The translations under genes and the position numbers were made by a program. Positions 1 to 6,921 of a stretch of DNA of 32,526 bases are shown here, piece after piece. This DNA is from Anaerolineae bacterium (lineage in GTDB: Bacteria; Chloroflexota; Anaerolineae; Promineifilales; Promineifilaceae): contig JANTHP010000011.1 in the NCBI GenBank assembly GCA_024762395.1, positions 1 through 32,526 of the forward strand. Direction: 5' to 3'. The notes beneath the pieces were generated by a model that saw only the letters and a list, made by a program, of their open reading frames with translations, was not told where the DNA came from and did not search any database. Within the stretch, counting starts at the first letter, position 1. The number at the start of each line of letters is the position of its first letter.

Positions 1-1
1 T

Positions 2-469
2 GCCAATCAGGCCCAGGCGCAAGATGACAACGGCCGTATTTTCATTCGCGGGGTGGTTTATGAAGACGCCAACGGCGATGGCAACTGTCTGGGCGGCGAC
101 GAATCGCCCCTGGCCGGCGTGGCTTTGGAATTATCCCAGGTGAACGCCGATGAGATTTTTTACCAAAGCACCAATGCCGACGGCCAATACGGCGCCGACG
201 GACTGGCCTGGGGATCGTGGCTGGTTACCGTGAAACCGACATCCGGTCAAGTCGTCACTTCCGACAACCCGCTGAATGTTTACATCCATAACACCGAAGA
301 TGGTATTACCGATGTTAATTTTTGCGTCAGCCAATCCGGCACCGTTACCACGCTGCTGCCAGAATCAGGCGGCGCTTCAGCCGCACCGGTTGTTTTGGCA
401 ATTTTTGCCGCTTTCGGTATGCTTTTCATGCTTGTCGGCGCAGTGAAGATCGGCCGCAAAAACATTTGA
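2..469 (+). CDS. Cell-surface protein with SdrD-B-like domain and LPxTG-like C-terminal anchor (5' partial)
   Basis: The reading frame is open to the left edge, so the true start lies outside the window; a GTG at 53 is only an internal candidate. The first visible residues (ANQAQAQDD) could be the mature N-terminus after a signal peptide. Next comes a single SdrD-B/Cna-B-like domain with an acidic Asp-Asn-Gly-rich loop (EDANGDGNC), as in calcium-binding repeats of bacterial surface proteins. The C-terminus has the tripartite layout of a sortase substrate: LPESGG, about 20 hydrophobic residues, then a basic tail (KIGRKNI). The LPxTG threonine is Ser here, so anchoring by a sortase is inference; a plain C-terminal membrane anchor is the alternative. 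It is followed by a repeat hairpin rather than by a same-strand gene at close spacing. Specific function unknown. Confidence 0.75.
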   Translation, partial: ANQAQAQDDNGRIFIRGVVYEDANGDGNCLGGDESPLAGVALELSQVNADEIFYQSTNADGQYGADGLAWGSWLVTVKPTSGQVVTSDNPLNVYIHNTEDGITDVNFCVSQSGTVTTLLPESGGASAAPVVLAIFAAFGMLFMLVGAVKIGRKNI

Positions 470-522
470 GGACTGCCGAACAAAACGACTAAGGAACGGA
501 AATTAAATAACCTACGGAACTA

Positions 523-572
523 AGACTGGAGATTAGAGACTGGAGACTGGACTAATCTCTAATCTCCAGTCT
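523..572. repeat. Intergenic hairpin repeat of the GACTGGAGA family
   Basis: Heptamer-like units (GACTGGAGA and variants) are arranged as a dyad. AGACTGGAGATTAGAGA at 523-539 is the perfect reverse complement of 556-572, giving a 17-bp stem; further units run to about 582. The same unit recurs at 32430-32469 (intergenic) and, translated, inside the pabB-pabC gene at 19485-19547. It could fold as RNA between the surface-protein gene and tsaB, but there is no U-tract, so a classical terminator is not supported. Confidence 0.85.
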
Positions 573-624
573 CTAGTCTCTTGTACGTTATTAAATTCTC
601 ATTCCTAACGACGAAGGACAACAC

Positions 625-1290
625 ATGATTCTTGCGATTGATTCCGCCACCCGGTGGGCTGGGTTGGCGCTGCATGATGGAACGGCCGTCATCGCTGAAC
701 ACGGCTGGCGCTGCGCTAACAACCACACCGTCGAACTCAGTCCGGCCATTGACGCAATGCTGCGGCAAGCCGGGTTAACGCCTTCCGATTTAGACGCTAT
801 TGCCATTGCCATCGGCCCCGGCTCCTACACCGGGCTGCGGGTGGGACTGGCGCTGGCCAAAGGGTTGGCCCTCGCCAACGGGCTGCCACTCATCGGCATC
901 CCCACGTTGGATATTGTCGCCGCTTCTTTTGGGCAGCGTAACGGCCAACTGGCCGTTGTGGCTGAAGCCGGACGGCGGCGCATCTCCCTGACCGCTTACG
1001 AATGGCGGGGAAGATCAGGCTGGCAGCGCCAAGACGGACCGGAAAACGCTACCTGGGATGACGTTCTGGCAAAAATTGACGCGCCAACCACGTTTGCCGG
1101 AGAAATTTCGGCAGAGGCGGCCAAGAAGATTCGAGCGGCGGGCAAACAATTTCGGTTGGAACGGCCGTCACGCTCCGTGCGGCGGGCAGGCTGTCTGGCT
1201 GAACTGGGATGGCAGCGTCTACGTAAAAATGACACCGATGATGCGGCCGCCTTATCCCCCTTCTACATGCGCGACCCGGCAGGAAAATGA
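625..1290 (+). CDS. tsaB: tRNA threonylcarbamoyladenosine biosynthesis protein TsaB
   Basis: TsaB is the non-catalytic ASKHA-fold partner of TsaD in the complex that places threonylcarbamoyl on A37 of ANN-decoding tRNAs. Family marks visible here are the N-terminal MILAIDSATRWAGLAL strand, the central IAIGPGSYTGLRVGLALAKGLA segment (about residues 60-80) and the short length of 221 residues, typical of TsaB and shorter than TsaD. The ATG at 625 has AAGGA about 7 bases upstream. The gene is followed 19 bases later by rimI, the usual bacterial order; tsaD itself is not in the window. The C-terminal third is less conserved in the family and cannot be judged by eye. Cytoplasmic. Confidence 0.95.
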   Translation: MILAIDSATRWAGLALHDGTAVIAEHGWRCANNHTVELSPAIDAMLRQAGLTPSDLDAIAIAIGPGSYTGLRVGLALAKGLALANGLPLIGIPTLDIVAASFGQRNGQLAVVAEAGRRRISLTAYEWRGRSGWQRQDGPENATWDDVLAKIDAPTTFAGEISAEAAKKIRAAGKQFRLERPSRSVRRAGCLAELGWQRLRKNDTDDAAALSPFYMRDPAGK

Positions 1291-1309
1291 AGCGAAAGAT
1301 GAATAATAA

Positions 1310-1900
1310 ATGCGGCATGATGAATGTGTGTTTCACCTGCCTGCTGATAGCGGATTTTCCCTCATGCTAGTTCCCCCGGAGCCTTACAACCTGCGTTCCA
1401 TGCAGCTATCCGATTTGGAAGGCGTGCTGGCGATTGAGCAAACCGCGTTCCCTTCCCCGACCAAAAGCGGCGTCTTCCGGTACGAACTCAGCCAAAACGA
1501 GCTGGCCCACTATCAAGTATTGTGCGCGGGGGATACAGTCGTCGGCTATGCCGGATTTTGGATGTTGGCGGACGAATGCCACATCAGCACCATCGCATCT
1601 CATCCGGATTGGCGGCGGCGGGGATTGGGGGAACTGCTTTTGCTAAATTTACTTTTTTTGGCAAATGAGCAAGCGGCACAATTGGCAACGCTGGAAGTGC
1701 GACCCAGCAATCTGGCAGCCCAGGAACTTTATCGTAAATACAGGTTTGAACAGGTAGGCGAACGCCGCCGTTATTACAAAAATGGCGAAGATGCGTTGAT
1801 TATGACGGTAGGCACGCTGGACGGCCGTTACTACCAATTCCTCCGCCAACAGCAAACTATCCTATTTACCCGCCTGCAAAATGAGGATTCAGCCAGCTAA
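1310..1900 (+). CDS. rimI: GNAT acetyltransferase, likely ribosomal protein S18-alanine N-acetyltransferase RimI
   Basis: This is a GNAT-fold acetyl-CoA-dependent N-acetyltransferase. The acetyl-CoA pyrophosphate loop is seen as RRRGLGELLL (about residues 100-109), preceded by the beta strand CHISTIASHP and followed by LEVRPSNLAAQELYRKYRFEQVGERRRYY, the RimI signature including the late Tyr residues. RimI acetylates the N-terminal alanine of ribosomal protein S18. Position directly after tsaB supports the assignment. The protein is longer (196 residues) than E. coli RimI (148) because of an N-terminal extension and a short C-terminal tail. An internal ATG at 1364 (MLVPPEPYNLRSM) would give a more typical N-terminus; neither start has a strong ribosome-binding site. 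RimI-like paralogues with other substrates exist, so the exact substrate is inferred. Confidence 0.85.
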   Translation: MRHDECVFHLPADSGFSLMLVPPEPYNLRSMQLSDLEGVLAIEQTAFPSPTKSGVFRYELSQNELAHYQVLCAGDTVVGYAGFWMLADECHISTIASHPDWRRRGLGELLLLNLLFLANEQAAQLATLEVRPSNLAAQELYRKYRFEQVGERRRYYKNGEDALIMTVGTLDGRYYQFLRQQQTILFTRLQNEDSAS

Positions 1901-1913
1901 AGCTGTATAAATC

Positions 1914-1945
1914 ACCAGTAACCAACAACCAATTACCAATAACAG
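1914..1945. repeat. Short tandem repeat (ACCAATA-like units) before the epimerase gene
   Basis: Six or so imperfect 7-8-base units of the form ACCAGTA/ACCAACA/ACCAATT/ACCAATA fill the gap between rimI and the epimerase gene. No hairpin is evident. It is one of several low-complexity spacer families in this window. Confidence 0.6.
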
Positions 1946-1952
1946 GAAAAAT

Positions 1953-2969
1953 ATGAAACTCTTCATCACCGGCGGCGCCGGCTTCATTGGCAGTAACAGC
2001 GCCGATTATTTTTTGCAGCAAGGCCATGAGGTTGTCATTTACGACAACCTTTCACGCAAAGGCGGCCCGGCCAATTTGGCATGGCTGCGGCAGCGGCATA
2101 ACGGCCGTTTCACCTTCATCCAGGGAGACATCCGCCATTACGACGCGCTGGCCGAAGCCATTGGCGGAGCCGACGCCGTTCTACATCTCGCCAGCCAGGT
2201 AGCCGTCACCACATCCGTCCAAAACCCGCGCGAAGATTTTGAGATAAACGCCCTGGGAACGTTTAACGTGCTGGAAGCGGTGCGCCATCACTGCCCGGAA
2301 GCGGCCGTTCTCTATGCGTCCACCAACAAAGTGTACGGCGGCATGGAAGATGTGGGCATCGTCGAAAAGGGCGACCGCTACGCCTACGCCGATTTCCCGC
2401 TGGGCATCCCGGAAACGACGCCGCTGGATTTTCATTCCCCCTATGGCTGCTCCAAAGGGACGGGCGACCAGTACATGATGGATTATGCGCGCATTTACGG
2501 GCTGCGAACGCTTGTTTTTCGTCAATCGTGCATTTACGGCCGTCGCCAATTTGGCGTAGAAGACCAGGGATGGGTGGCTCATTTTGTCATTGCGGCCGTT
2601 CTCAACCGCCCCATCAGCATCTTTGGCGATGGCAAACAAGTGCGCGACCTGCTTCATGTCTCCGACCTGGTTCACGCTTACGAATTGGGGATTGAAAAAA
2701 TTGACGCTTTGCGCGGCCAGGCGATCAACCTGGGCGGCGGGCCAAACAACACACTCTCCATCTGGACAGAGTTCGAGCCGCTCCTGACCGAACTAACCGG
2801 GCGCAAAATTGCGGTCAATCGCGGCGATTGGCGGCCCGGCGACCAGCGCGTCTTCATCGCCGACATCCGTAAAGCGCAGGCAAAATTGGGTTGGCAACCC
2901 GCCATTTCCCCCACCGAAGGCATTTGTGATTTGTACAACTGGGTGGCCGCTAATCCTGAATTATTTTAA
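1953..2969 (+). CDS. rfbE: NAD-dependent sugar-nucleotide epimerase, CDP-paratose 2-epimerase-like
   Basis: An extended short-chain dehydrogenase of 338 residues. The Rossmann nucleotide motif GGAGFIG is at residues 7-13, the DNLSR ribose-binding turn at about 31-35, a DIRH segment after beta-4, and the catalytic YxxxK as YGCSK near residue 164. The stretch from STNKVYG through IPLDFHSPYGCSKGTGDQY to FRQSCIYG, with GDGKQVRDLLH later, is the pattern I associate with CDP-paratose 2-epimerases (RfbE/Tyv), which interconvert CDP-paratose and CDP-tyvelose for surface polysaccharides; in this subfamily Thr/Ser precedes NKVYG. A GDP- or UDP-sugar epimerase is the alternative. No other sugar-nucleotide genes lie nearby. 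AGGAAAA sits just before the ATG. The stop codon abuts the 8-bp target duplication of the MITE that follows. Confidence 0.85.
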   Translation: MKLFITGGAGFIGSNSADYFLQQGHEVVIYDNLSRKGGPANLAWLRQRHNGRFTFIQGDIRHYDALAEAIGGADAVLHLASQVAVTTSVQNPREDFEINALGTFNVLEAVRHHCPEAAVLYASTNKVYGGMEDVGIVEKGDRYAYADFPLGIPETTPLDFHSPYGCSKGTGDQYMMDYARIYGLRTLVFRQSCIYGRRQFGVEDQGWVAHFVIAAVLNRPISIFGDGKQVRDLLHVSDLVHAYELGIEKIDALRGQAINLGGGPNNTLSIWTEFEPLLTELTGRKIAVNRGDWRPGDQRVFIADIRKAQAKLGWQPAISPTEGICDLYNWVAANPELF

Positions 2970-2977
2970 TCTTGAGT

Positions 2978-3071
2978 GTAACTATACAGCTACCAGAGGT
3001 GACAGTCACTTTCCAACATCATAGCTTCGGCTAATACCTCTGGAAGAAGTGACTGTCACCTGTATAGTTAC
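2978..3071. mobile_element. MITE-like element, type I, left copy, 8-bp target duplication
   Basis: A 94-bp element begins GTAACTATACAG and ends CTGTATAGTTAC, with 12-bp terminal inverted repeats. It contains two inner copies of GTGACWGTCAC (2999-3009 and 3049-3059). It is flanked by TCTTGAGT (2970-2977) and TCTTGGGT (3072-3079), an 8-bp direct repeat with one mismatch. Its reverse complement aligns along its whole length with the copy at 3812-3906. It encodes no protein. GTAA termini plus 8-bp duplications fit what I recall of IS66-type transposition, so an IS66-like enzyme acting in trans is a hypothesis. Confidence 0.85.
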
Positions 3072-3484
3072 TCTTGGGTAAGCTCCCAATCTTCTATTTG
3101 TAAGCCGACAATGCGGGCAAACCCGCTTGTGTTACGAGTGACTAAAATGGCATCGTGTGCCATTGCGGTGGCGGCGATCATCAAATCGTTGGGGCCAATT
3201 ATTGCGCCTTCTCGCGCTAAATCATTACGGATACGGCCGTAATAATCCACACAACGATCGTCAAATGGCAAAGAGATAAACGGCTCGAAGAATTTAGCCA
3301 ACAGTCGCAAATTTTCGGCGGCGCGCGAACTGTGATAAGCGCCATAGACCAGTTCAGCTTTAACGATTGAGCAGAGATATATTTCTCCCGGTTCACACTG
3401 TTGCAGTTGTGAAACCAATGGCACAGAATTGTTGTTCAGAATGCGAATACAAGCGTTTGTGTCGAAAAGGTACAAAACGTTCAC
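3068..3484 (-). CDS. vapC: VapC-like PIN-domain toxin
   Basis: A PIN-domain ribonuclease of 138 residues, the usual VapC/FitB size. The acidic metal-binding set is visible: Asp8 in LFDTNACI, Glu44 in VKAELVYGA, Asp100 in GPNDLMIAATA, and the late TRNTSGF segment where the family has a conserved polar residue. VapC toxins cleave tRNA or rRNA when released from their antitoxin. Its start overlaps the end of the upstream antitoxin gene by 4 bases, as is typical for these pairs. The last codon and stop are formed partly by the terminal GTAAC of the adjacent MITE: codons ACC CAA GAG TAA cross the insertion point. Removing the element and one target copy would give ACC CAA GAT TAA, so the insertion appears to have cost only a D-to-E change. 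Confidence 0.92.
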   Translation of the reverse strand: MNVLYLFDTNACIRILNNNSVPLVSQLQQCEPGEIYLCSIVKAELVYGAYHSSRAAENLRLLAKFFEPFISLPFDDRCVDYYGRIRNDLAREGAIIGPNDLMIAATAMAHDAILVTRNTSGFARIVGLQIEDWELTQE

Positions 3485-3723
3485 TCCCTGTCGGTTGGTT
3501 CAAATTCATCTCTCGTTTCTAAATTGCCTTGCAACGGCCGTTCCAATGTTTCCCCTTGCCATCCGCCCACAACTTCGGTAAAGAAGGCTTCCGGCCAACC
3601 TGAACCTACATCCCGCTTGACCAATTCAGCCAGGTACCGCGACGCGCTCAAACCTGATTGACTCGCTTTCTCCTGAACTTTTTGAGCAATTGTTTCCGGT
3701 ACGTATAAATGGAGTTGGGGCAT
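3481..3723 (-). CDS. vapB: VapB-like antitoxin, probable ribbon-helix-helix protein
   Basis: An 80-residue protein encoded directly upstream of, and overlapping by 4 bases, the PIN toxin gene. The N-terminus (MPQLHLYVPETIAQKVQEKASQ, then SGLSASRYLAELVKRD) has the strand-helix-helix pattern of ribbon-helix-helix (CopG/Arc-like) DNA-binding proteins. The acidic C-terminal half (about residues 50-80, ending EPTDRE) would wrap and neutralise the toxin. A strong AAAGGAG ribosome-binding site precedes the start. Just upstream lies a perfect 16-bp AT-rich palindrome (3735-3750), a candidate operator for self-repression. Family assignment comes from context and fold pattern, not from a distinctive motif. 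Confidence 0.85.
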   Translation of the reverse strand: MPQLHLYVPETIAQKVQEKASQSGLSASRYLAELVKRDVGSGWPEAFFTEVVGGWQGETLERPLQGNLETRDEFEPTDRE

Positions 3724-3734
3724 AAGCTGCTCCT

Positions 3735-3750
3735 TTTGATAATTATCAAA
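3735..3750. promoter_or_regulatory. Candidate antitoxin operator, 16-bp perfect palindrome
   Basis: TTTGATAATTATCAAA is its own reverse complement and overlaps the leader of the antitoxin gene immediately upstream of its AAAGGAG site. It includes GATAAT, which could serve as a -10 box on the minus strand. Binding by the antitoxin is inferred from the usual autoregulation of such operons. Confidence 0.5.
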
Positions 3751-3811
3751 TGTATGTGCTATATTTGTATTTTACAATAGATGGATTTGTTTTGTCAATT
3801 ATTATTTGAGA

Positions 3812-3906
3812 GTAACTGTACAGGTGACAGTCACTTTTTCCAGAGGTATTAGCCGAAGCCGCAATGTTTAGTAAGTGACTGTCACCTCTGGTAGTTGTAT
3901 AGTTGC
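3812..3906. mobile_element. MITE-like element, type I, right copy, perfect 8-bp target duplication
   Basis: A 95-bp element begins GTAACTGTACAG and ends TTGTATAGTTGC. It carries GTGACAGTCAC at 3824-3834 and GTGACTGTCAC at 3875-3885. It is flanked on both sides by ATTTGAGA (3804-3811 and 3907-3914), a perfect 8-bp direct repeat. It lies in the opposite orientation to the copy at 2978-3071, with a central region matching its reverse complement (CCAGAGGTATTAGCCGAAGC in both). It separates the antitoxin promoter region from dnaX. Confidence 0.88.
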
Positions 3907-3974
3907 ATTTGAGATATTTAATTTTAGCGTGCTGTTCCCTTGCCACCCCTCTGTGGCAATGTTAAACTATCTTC

Positions 3975-5582
3975 ATGTCCCAAGCCCTTTATCGTAAATG
4001 GCGGCCCGCCCGCTTTGATGATGTTGTCGGTCAAGAACACATAACGCGCACGCTAAGAAACAGCGTAGCGGCCGATCGTGTCGGTCATGCGTACCTGTTT
4101 TGCGGTCCGCGCGGCACGGGCAAGACGACATCGGCCCGGCTGCTGGCTAAGGCGGTTAATTGTTTACATGAAGATGCGGCGGAACGGCCGTGTAACGCAT
4201 GTGCCACTTGTAAAGCGATCAATGACGGCCGTTTCCTCGACCTCATTGAAATTGACGCCGCCTCCAACACCGGCGTAGACGACATCCGCGACCTGCGCGA
4301 CAAAATCAACTTCGCCCCCAGCGAAGGCCGCTTCAAAGTGTACATCATTGACGAAGTACACATGCTTTCCACCGCCGCCTTCAACGCCCTGCTCAAAACC
4401 CTGGAAGAACCGCCGCCCCACGCCAAATTCGTCCTGGCGACCACCGAAGAACACAAAGTGCCCATGACGATCAAGTCCCGCTGCCAGCAGTTTAACTTCC
4501 GGCTGCTGACAACGGCCGAAATCAAACAACGGCTCTCCTGGCTGGCGGAAAAAGAAGGGCTGACGGTGGAACCGGATGCGCTGGCGCTGATTGCCGAGCA
4601 GGGCGCGGGCAGTATCCGCGATGCAGAAAGCCTGCTGGACCAATTAGTGACGGCTCCCGGCGATACAATTACGCTGGAACGGGCACAAATGGTACTGGGC
4701 ACAGCCACAAATACGGCCGTTTCCGACCTGGTAAACGCCTGGCTCGACAGCGATGGGGCCGCCGGGCTGGCCCTCATCCATCAATCGCTGGCCTCCGGCG
4801 CCGACGCCCGCCAATTCAGCCGCCAGATGGTCGCCTATCTGCGCCAACTGCTGCTGATGCAGGCCGCCGGCAAAGAGTTGGCCTTTGACGGCCCGGCCGA
4901 ACTGCGGCAGGCAATGCTGGCGCAGGCGCAGCGCGCCCCGCGTCAAGGCTTGATTGCTGCCGTCAAACGTTTCAGCGAAGCGGCATTAACCCAGGCGGCA
5001 AGCTGGCAGCCGCAGCTTCCATTAGAGCTGGCTTTTATTGAGATGCTGCCCGACCATCCCATGCCGGTTATGGCGTCAGCCCCGCCGCCCAGGCAAGCAG
5101 CGCCAAAACAAGCGCCCCCCAAACCAGCAGAACCCAAACCCGAACCAGTTGTCGAGAAAGTGGCGCCGGTGGTGGAAACGGCCGTTCAATCGCCGGAACC
5201 TTCGCCAGAACCTTCGCCTGAACCGCCTCCTCAGCCCACAGCCCTGACGCTGGAGCAAGCCACCGCCCACTGGCGCGACATGGTTGCCCAGGCCGGCGCA
5301 AGACAAAAAAACCTCCCCGCGCTGCTCAACATGGGCAGGCCCCTGGCGCTTGAAGGCAGCACCTTAATTGTTGGATTCGACTTCCCCATCTTTAAGAAAA
5401 AATTTGACGATACGACTGGCACGGCGCAGCTAATTGGCGAAATTTATAGCCAACTACTCAACGCAAACTGCACCGTCCGCGCCGTCGTCACCAGCGAATA
5501 CGCCGTCCCCGTCCCCGACGAAGAATTCCGCGCCCTGGCCGGCGAACTCGGCGGCGTGGTACGAAAAAAGACCGGCAACTAA
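3975..5582 (+). CDS. dnaX: DNA polymerase III subunit gamma/tau
   Basis: The clamp-loader ATPase that loads the beta sliding clamp and organises the replisome. The N-terminal AAA+ core starts MSQALYRKWRPARFDDVVGQ. It has Walker A GPRGTGKT (44-51), a four-cysteine zinc site (C63, C73, C76, C79), Walker B IIDEVHML (about 120-127) and the sensor/arginine-finger SRC motif IKSRCQQF (about 170). After the three-domain core comes a Pro/Glu-rich linker (about 380-425), then a C-terminal region resembling tau domain V. At 535 residues it is a tau-like form. The ATG at 3975 has no clear ribosome-binding site. The ebfC and recR genes follow, the order conserved widely in bacteria. A run of six A at about 5397-5402 might allow slippage to a shorter form, but nothing here shows it. 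Confidence 0.97.
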   Translation: MSQALYRKWRPARFDDVVGQEHITRTLRNSVAADRVGHAYLFCGPRGTGKTTSARLLAKAVNCLHEDAAERPCNACATCKAINDGRFLDLIEIDAASNTGVDDIRDLRDKINFAPSEGRFKVYIIDEVHMLSTAAFNALLKTLEEPPPHAKFVLATTEEHKVPMTIKSRCQQFNFRLLTTAEIKQRLSWLAEKEGLTVEPDALALIAEQGAGSIRDAESLLDQLVTAPGDTITLERAQMVLGTATNTAVSDLVNAWLDSDGAAGLALIHQSLASGADARQFSRQMVAYLRQLLLMQAAGKELAFDGPAELRQAMLAQAQRAPRQGLIAAVKRFSEAALTQAASWQPQLPLELAFIEMLPDHPMPVMASAPPPRQAAPKQAPPKPAEPKPEPVVEKVAPVVETAVQSPEPSPEPSPEPPPQPTALTLEQATAHWRDMVAQAGARQKNLPALLNMGRPLALEGSTLIVGFDFPIFKKKFDDTTGTAQLIGEIYSQLLNANCTVRAVVTSEYAVPVPDEEFRALAGELGGVVRKKTGN

Positions 5583-5595
5583 AAAACTAACGACC

Positions 5596-5675
5596 CCCCG
5601 ACTACAAGGCTACCTGACTACAAGACTACAAGACTACCTGACTACAAGACTACAAGACTACCTGACTACAAGACT
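5596..5675. repeat. Tandem repeat array (GACTACAAG units) between dnaX and ebfC
   Basis: About three copies of a 24-bp period built from GACTACAAG, ACTACAAG and ACTACCT. The array ends six bases before the AGGAG ribosome-binding site of ebfC. The same 9-mer fills the leader of the TetR-family gene (16615-16703). Unit length and absence of unique spacers exclude a CRISPR array. Confidence 0.88.
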
Positions 5676-5691
5676 AATCGAGGAGACAAAA

Positions 5692-6078
5692 ATGGCTAAA
5701 CGATCATTCCGAGGTAAACCAAAAAAGAAAGCAAAAGGGCCGCGCGGCGGCGGCAACATGATGGCCCAGGTGCAAAAAATGCAGCAAGACATGGCGGCAG
5801 CGCAAGACGCACTGGCCGATGAAACCGTCACCGTCACGGCTGGCGGCGGCGCTATCAGCATCGAAATTACCGGGCAGCAGCGGGTGCAGGCCATCACGCT
5901 TGATCCGGAAGTGGTTGATCCGGAAGATGTGGAGATGCTGCAAGATATGCTGGTAGCGGCCGTCAATCAGGCCATCGAGCAGTCGCAGGCAATGGCAGCA
6001 GAACGGATGGAAGGCATCACCGGCGGGCTGGGCGGTCTAGGCGGCGGCTTGGACAGCCTGCTGGGCGGGCTGGGATGA
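5692..6078 (+). CDS. ebfC: Nucleoid-associated protein, YbaB/EbfC family
   Basis: A small homodimeric DNA-binding protein of 128 residues encoded between dnaX and recR, its normal neighbourhood. Recognisable parts are the central GGNMMAQVQKMQQDMAAAQ helix, the strands ETVTVTAGGGAISIEITGQQRVQAITLDP and the helix VEMLQDMLVAAVNQAIEQSQAMA, ending in a Gly/Leu-rich tail (GGLGGLGGGLDSLLGGLG). It has an unusual basic N-terminal extension (KRSFRGKPKKKAKGPRGGG, about 20 residues) that probably adds nucleic-acid contacts. The ATG at 5692 is preferred because GAGGAG sits 7 bases upstream; an in-frame open stretch further upstream simply translates the tandem repeat and the end of dnaX. Confidence 0.93.
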   Translation: MAKRSFRGKPKKKAKGPRGGGNMMAQVQKMQQDMAAAQDALADETVTVTAGGGAISIEITGQQRVQAITLDPEVVDPEDVEMLQDMLVAAVNQAIEQSQAMAAERMEGITGGLGGLGGGLDSLLGGLG

Positions 6079-6095
6079 TGATTGATGATTCAATC

Positions 6096-6199
6096 TGGGG
6101 TAATCATGGCGTAATTCGTAATCCGTGATGCGTAACCAGAGGCGCTTCACGCATTACGCATCACGGATTATGGTAAACCCCAGGAGATCCGAAAGACCC
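6096..6199 (+). repeat. 104-bp palindromic intergenic element (copy A, leader of recR)
   Basis: A 17-bp perfect stem (TAATCCGTGATGCGTAA at 6119-6135 with its complement at 6154-6170) lies between conserved ends GGGGTAATCAT and ATCCGAAAGACCC. A second copy lies inverted at 14904-15006. The right end includes CAGGAG upstream of recR, so the element forms that gene's leader. No target duplication is evident. Confidence 0.85.
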
Positions 6200-6208
6200 T
6201 AAAAAATT

Positions 6209-6814
6209 ATGACGACAAACGCACTCCCCCAACCGGTAAACCGGCTCATTACGGAATTCGCACGCCTGCCGGGGATTGGCCCGAAGTCGGCGGCGCGGCT
6301 GACATTTTATTTACTGCGGGGCGGGGATGAACAGGCGTTGGATTTGGCGCAGGCTTTGCAGGATTTGAAGGAGCGAACACAGTTTTGTTCGGTCTGTTTC
6401 AACATCACCGAGGAAGACCCTTGCCAGATTTGCGCCGACGACGGCCGTAACCCAAACCTACTCTGTGTGGTGGAAGAGCCGCTGGATTTGTTGGCAATTG
6501 AACGGTCGCGGGCATTTAACGGCCGTTACCACGTCCTACACGGCGCCATTTCCCCGGTAGAAGGCATCGGGCCGGAAGATTTGAAAATCACCGAACTGAT
6601 TGAGCGCGTTAAAAACGGACATTTCACCGAAATTATTTTAGCCACCAACCCCACGCTGGAAGGCGAATCCACCGCCCTCTATTTGACCCGCCGTCTCAAA
6701 GAATTTGACGTCAAACTCACCGGCCTGGCGCGCGGCCTCTCCGTCGGCGGCGATTTGGAGTATACGGACGAAATCACTCTGGGCCGGGCGCTTGAAGGCC
6801 GGCGTGAAATGTAA
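6209..6814 (+). CDS. recR: Recombination protein RecR
   Basis: RecR works with RecO, also encoded in this window, to load RecA onto SSB-coated gaps. The protein is 201 residues, the family norm. It shows the helix-hairpin-helix LPGIGPKSAARL (about 20-31), a C4 zinc finger (C60, C63, C72, C75), and the Toprim domain starting LLCVVEEPLDLLAIE with the later ILATNPTLEGESTALYL segment and the C-terminal LARGLSVGGDLEYTDEITL signature. The leader is the palindromic element at 6096-6199; the best ribosome-binding match (AGGAG) is unusually far upstream (about 22 bases), so initiation may be weak or depend on hairpin folding. Confidence 0.97.
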   Translation: MTTNALPQPVNRLITEFARLPGIGPKSAARLTFYLLRGGDEQALDLAQALQDLKERTQFCSVCFNITEEDPCQICADDGRNPNLLCVVEEPLDLLAIERSRAFNGRYHVLHGAISPVEGIGPEDLKITELIERVKNGHFTEIILATNPTLEGESTALYLTRRLKEFDVKLTGLARGLSVGGDLEYTDEITLGRALEGRREM

Positions 6815-6843
6815 GGTGTGCGCGGACTTGTTGTTGGTGGTGT

Positions 6844-6867
6844 AGGGCAATTTTGCAAAATTGCCCT
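6844..6867. repeat. Perfect 24-nt palindrome downstream of recR
   Basis: AGGGCAATTTTG is followed at once by its exact reverse complement. It lies 30 bases after the recR stop and before the tRNA promoter region. With no T-run after it, it is either a weak terminator hairpin or a protein-binding or repeat element; no second copy was seen in the window. Confidence 0.6.
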
Positions 6868-6921
6868 GCGGATTTGGTCAAGGCGTCAACAAAAATCCGG
6901 TCACCGAAATGTAATACCGTC

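Noticed and set aside
2181-2675. Long antisense frame opposite the epimerase gene
   Set aside because: A shadow of the epimerase codon pattern with no ribosome-binding site or recognisable family; the same holds for the long antisense frames opposite dnaX (4085-4777) and the unknown gene (30107-30811).
2970-3914. Composite transposon carrying vapBC between two MITEs
   Set aside because: Each element has its own distinct 8-bp duplication (TCTTGAGT-type and ATTTGAGA), and the outermost flanks do not match, so two independent insertions fit better than movement of the whole segment.
5390-5405. Programmed frameshift in dnaX
   Set aside because: A run of six A is present, but without a clear slippery heptamer, stem-loop or early alternative stop producing a sensible gamma form.
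5596-5675. CRISPR-like array
   Set aside because: Units are 8-24 bases with no unique spacers, and there are no cas genes. The same applies to 16549-16703 and 24832-24891.
5434-5691. N-terminal extension of EbfC
   Set aside because: The upstream in-frame stretch only translates the end of dnaX in another frame and the tandem repeat; a strong ribosome-binding site marks ATG 5692.
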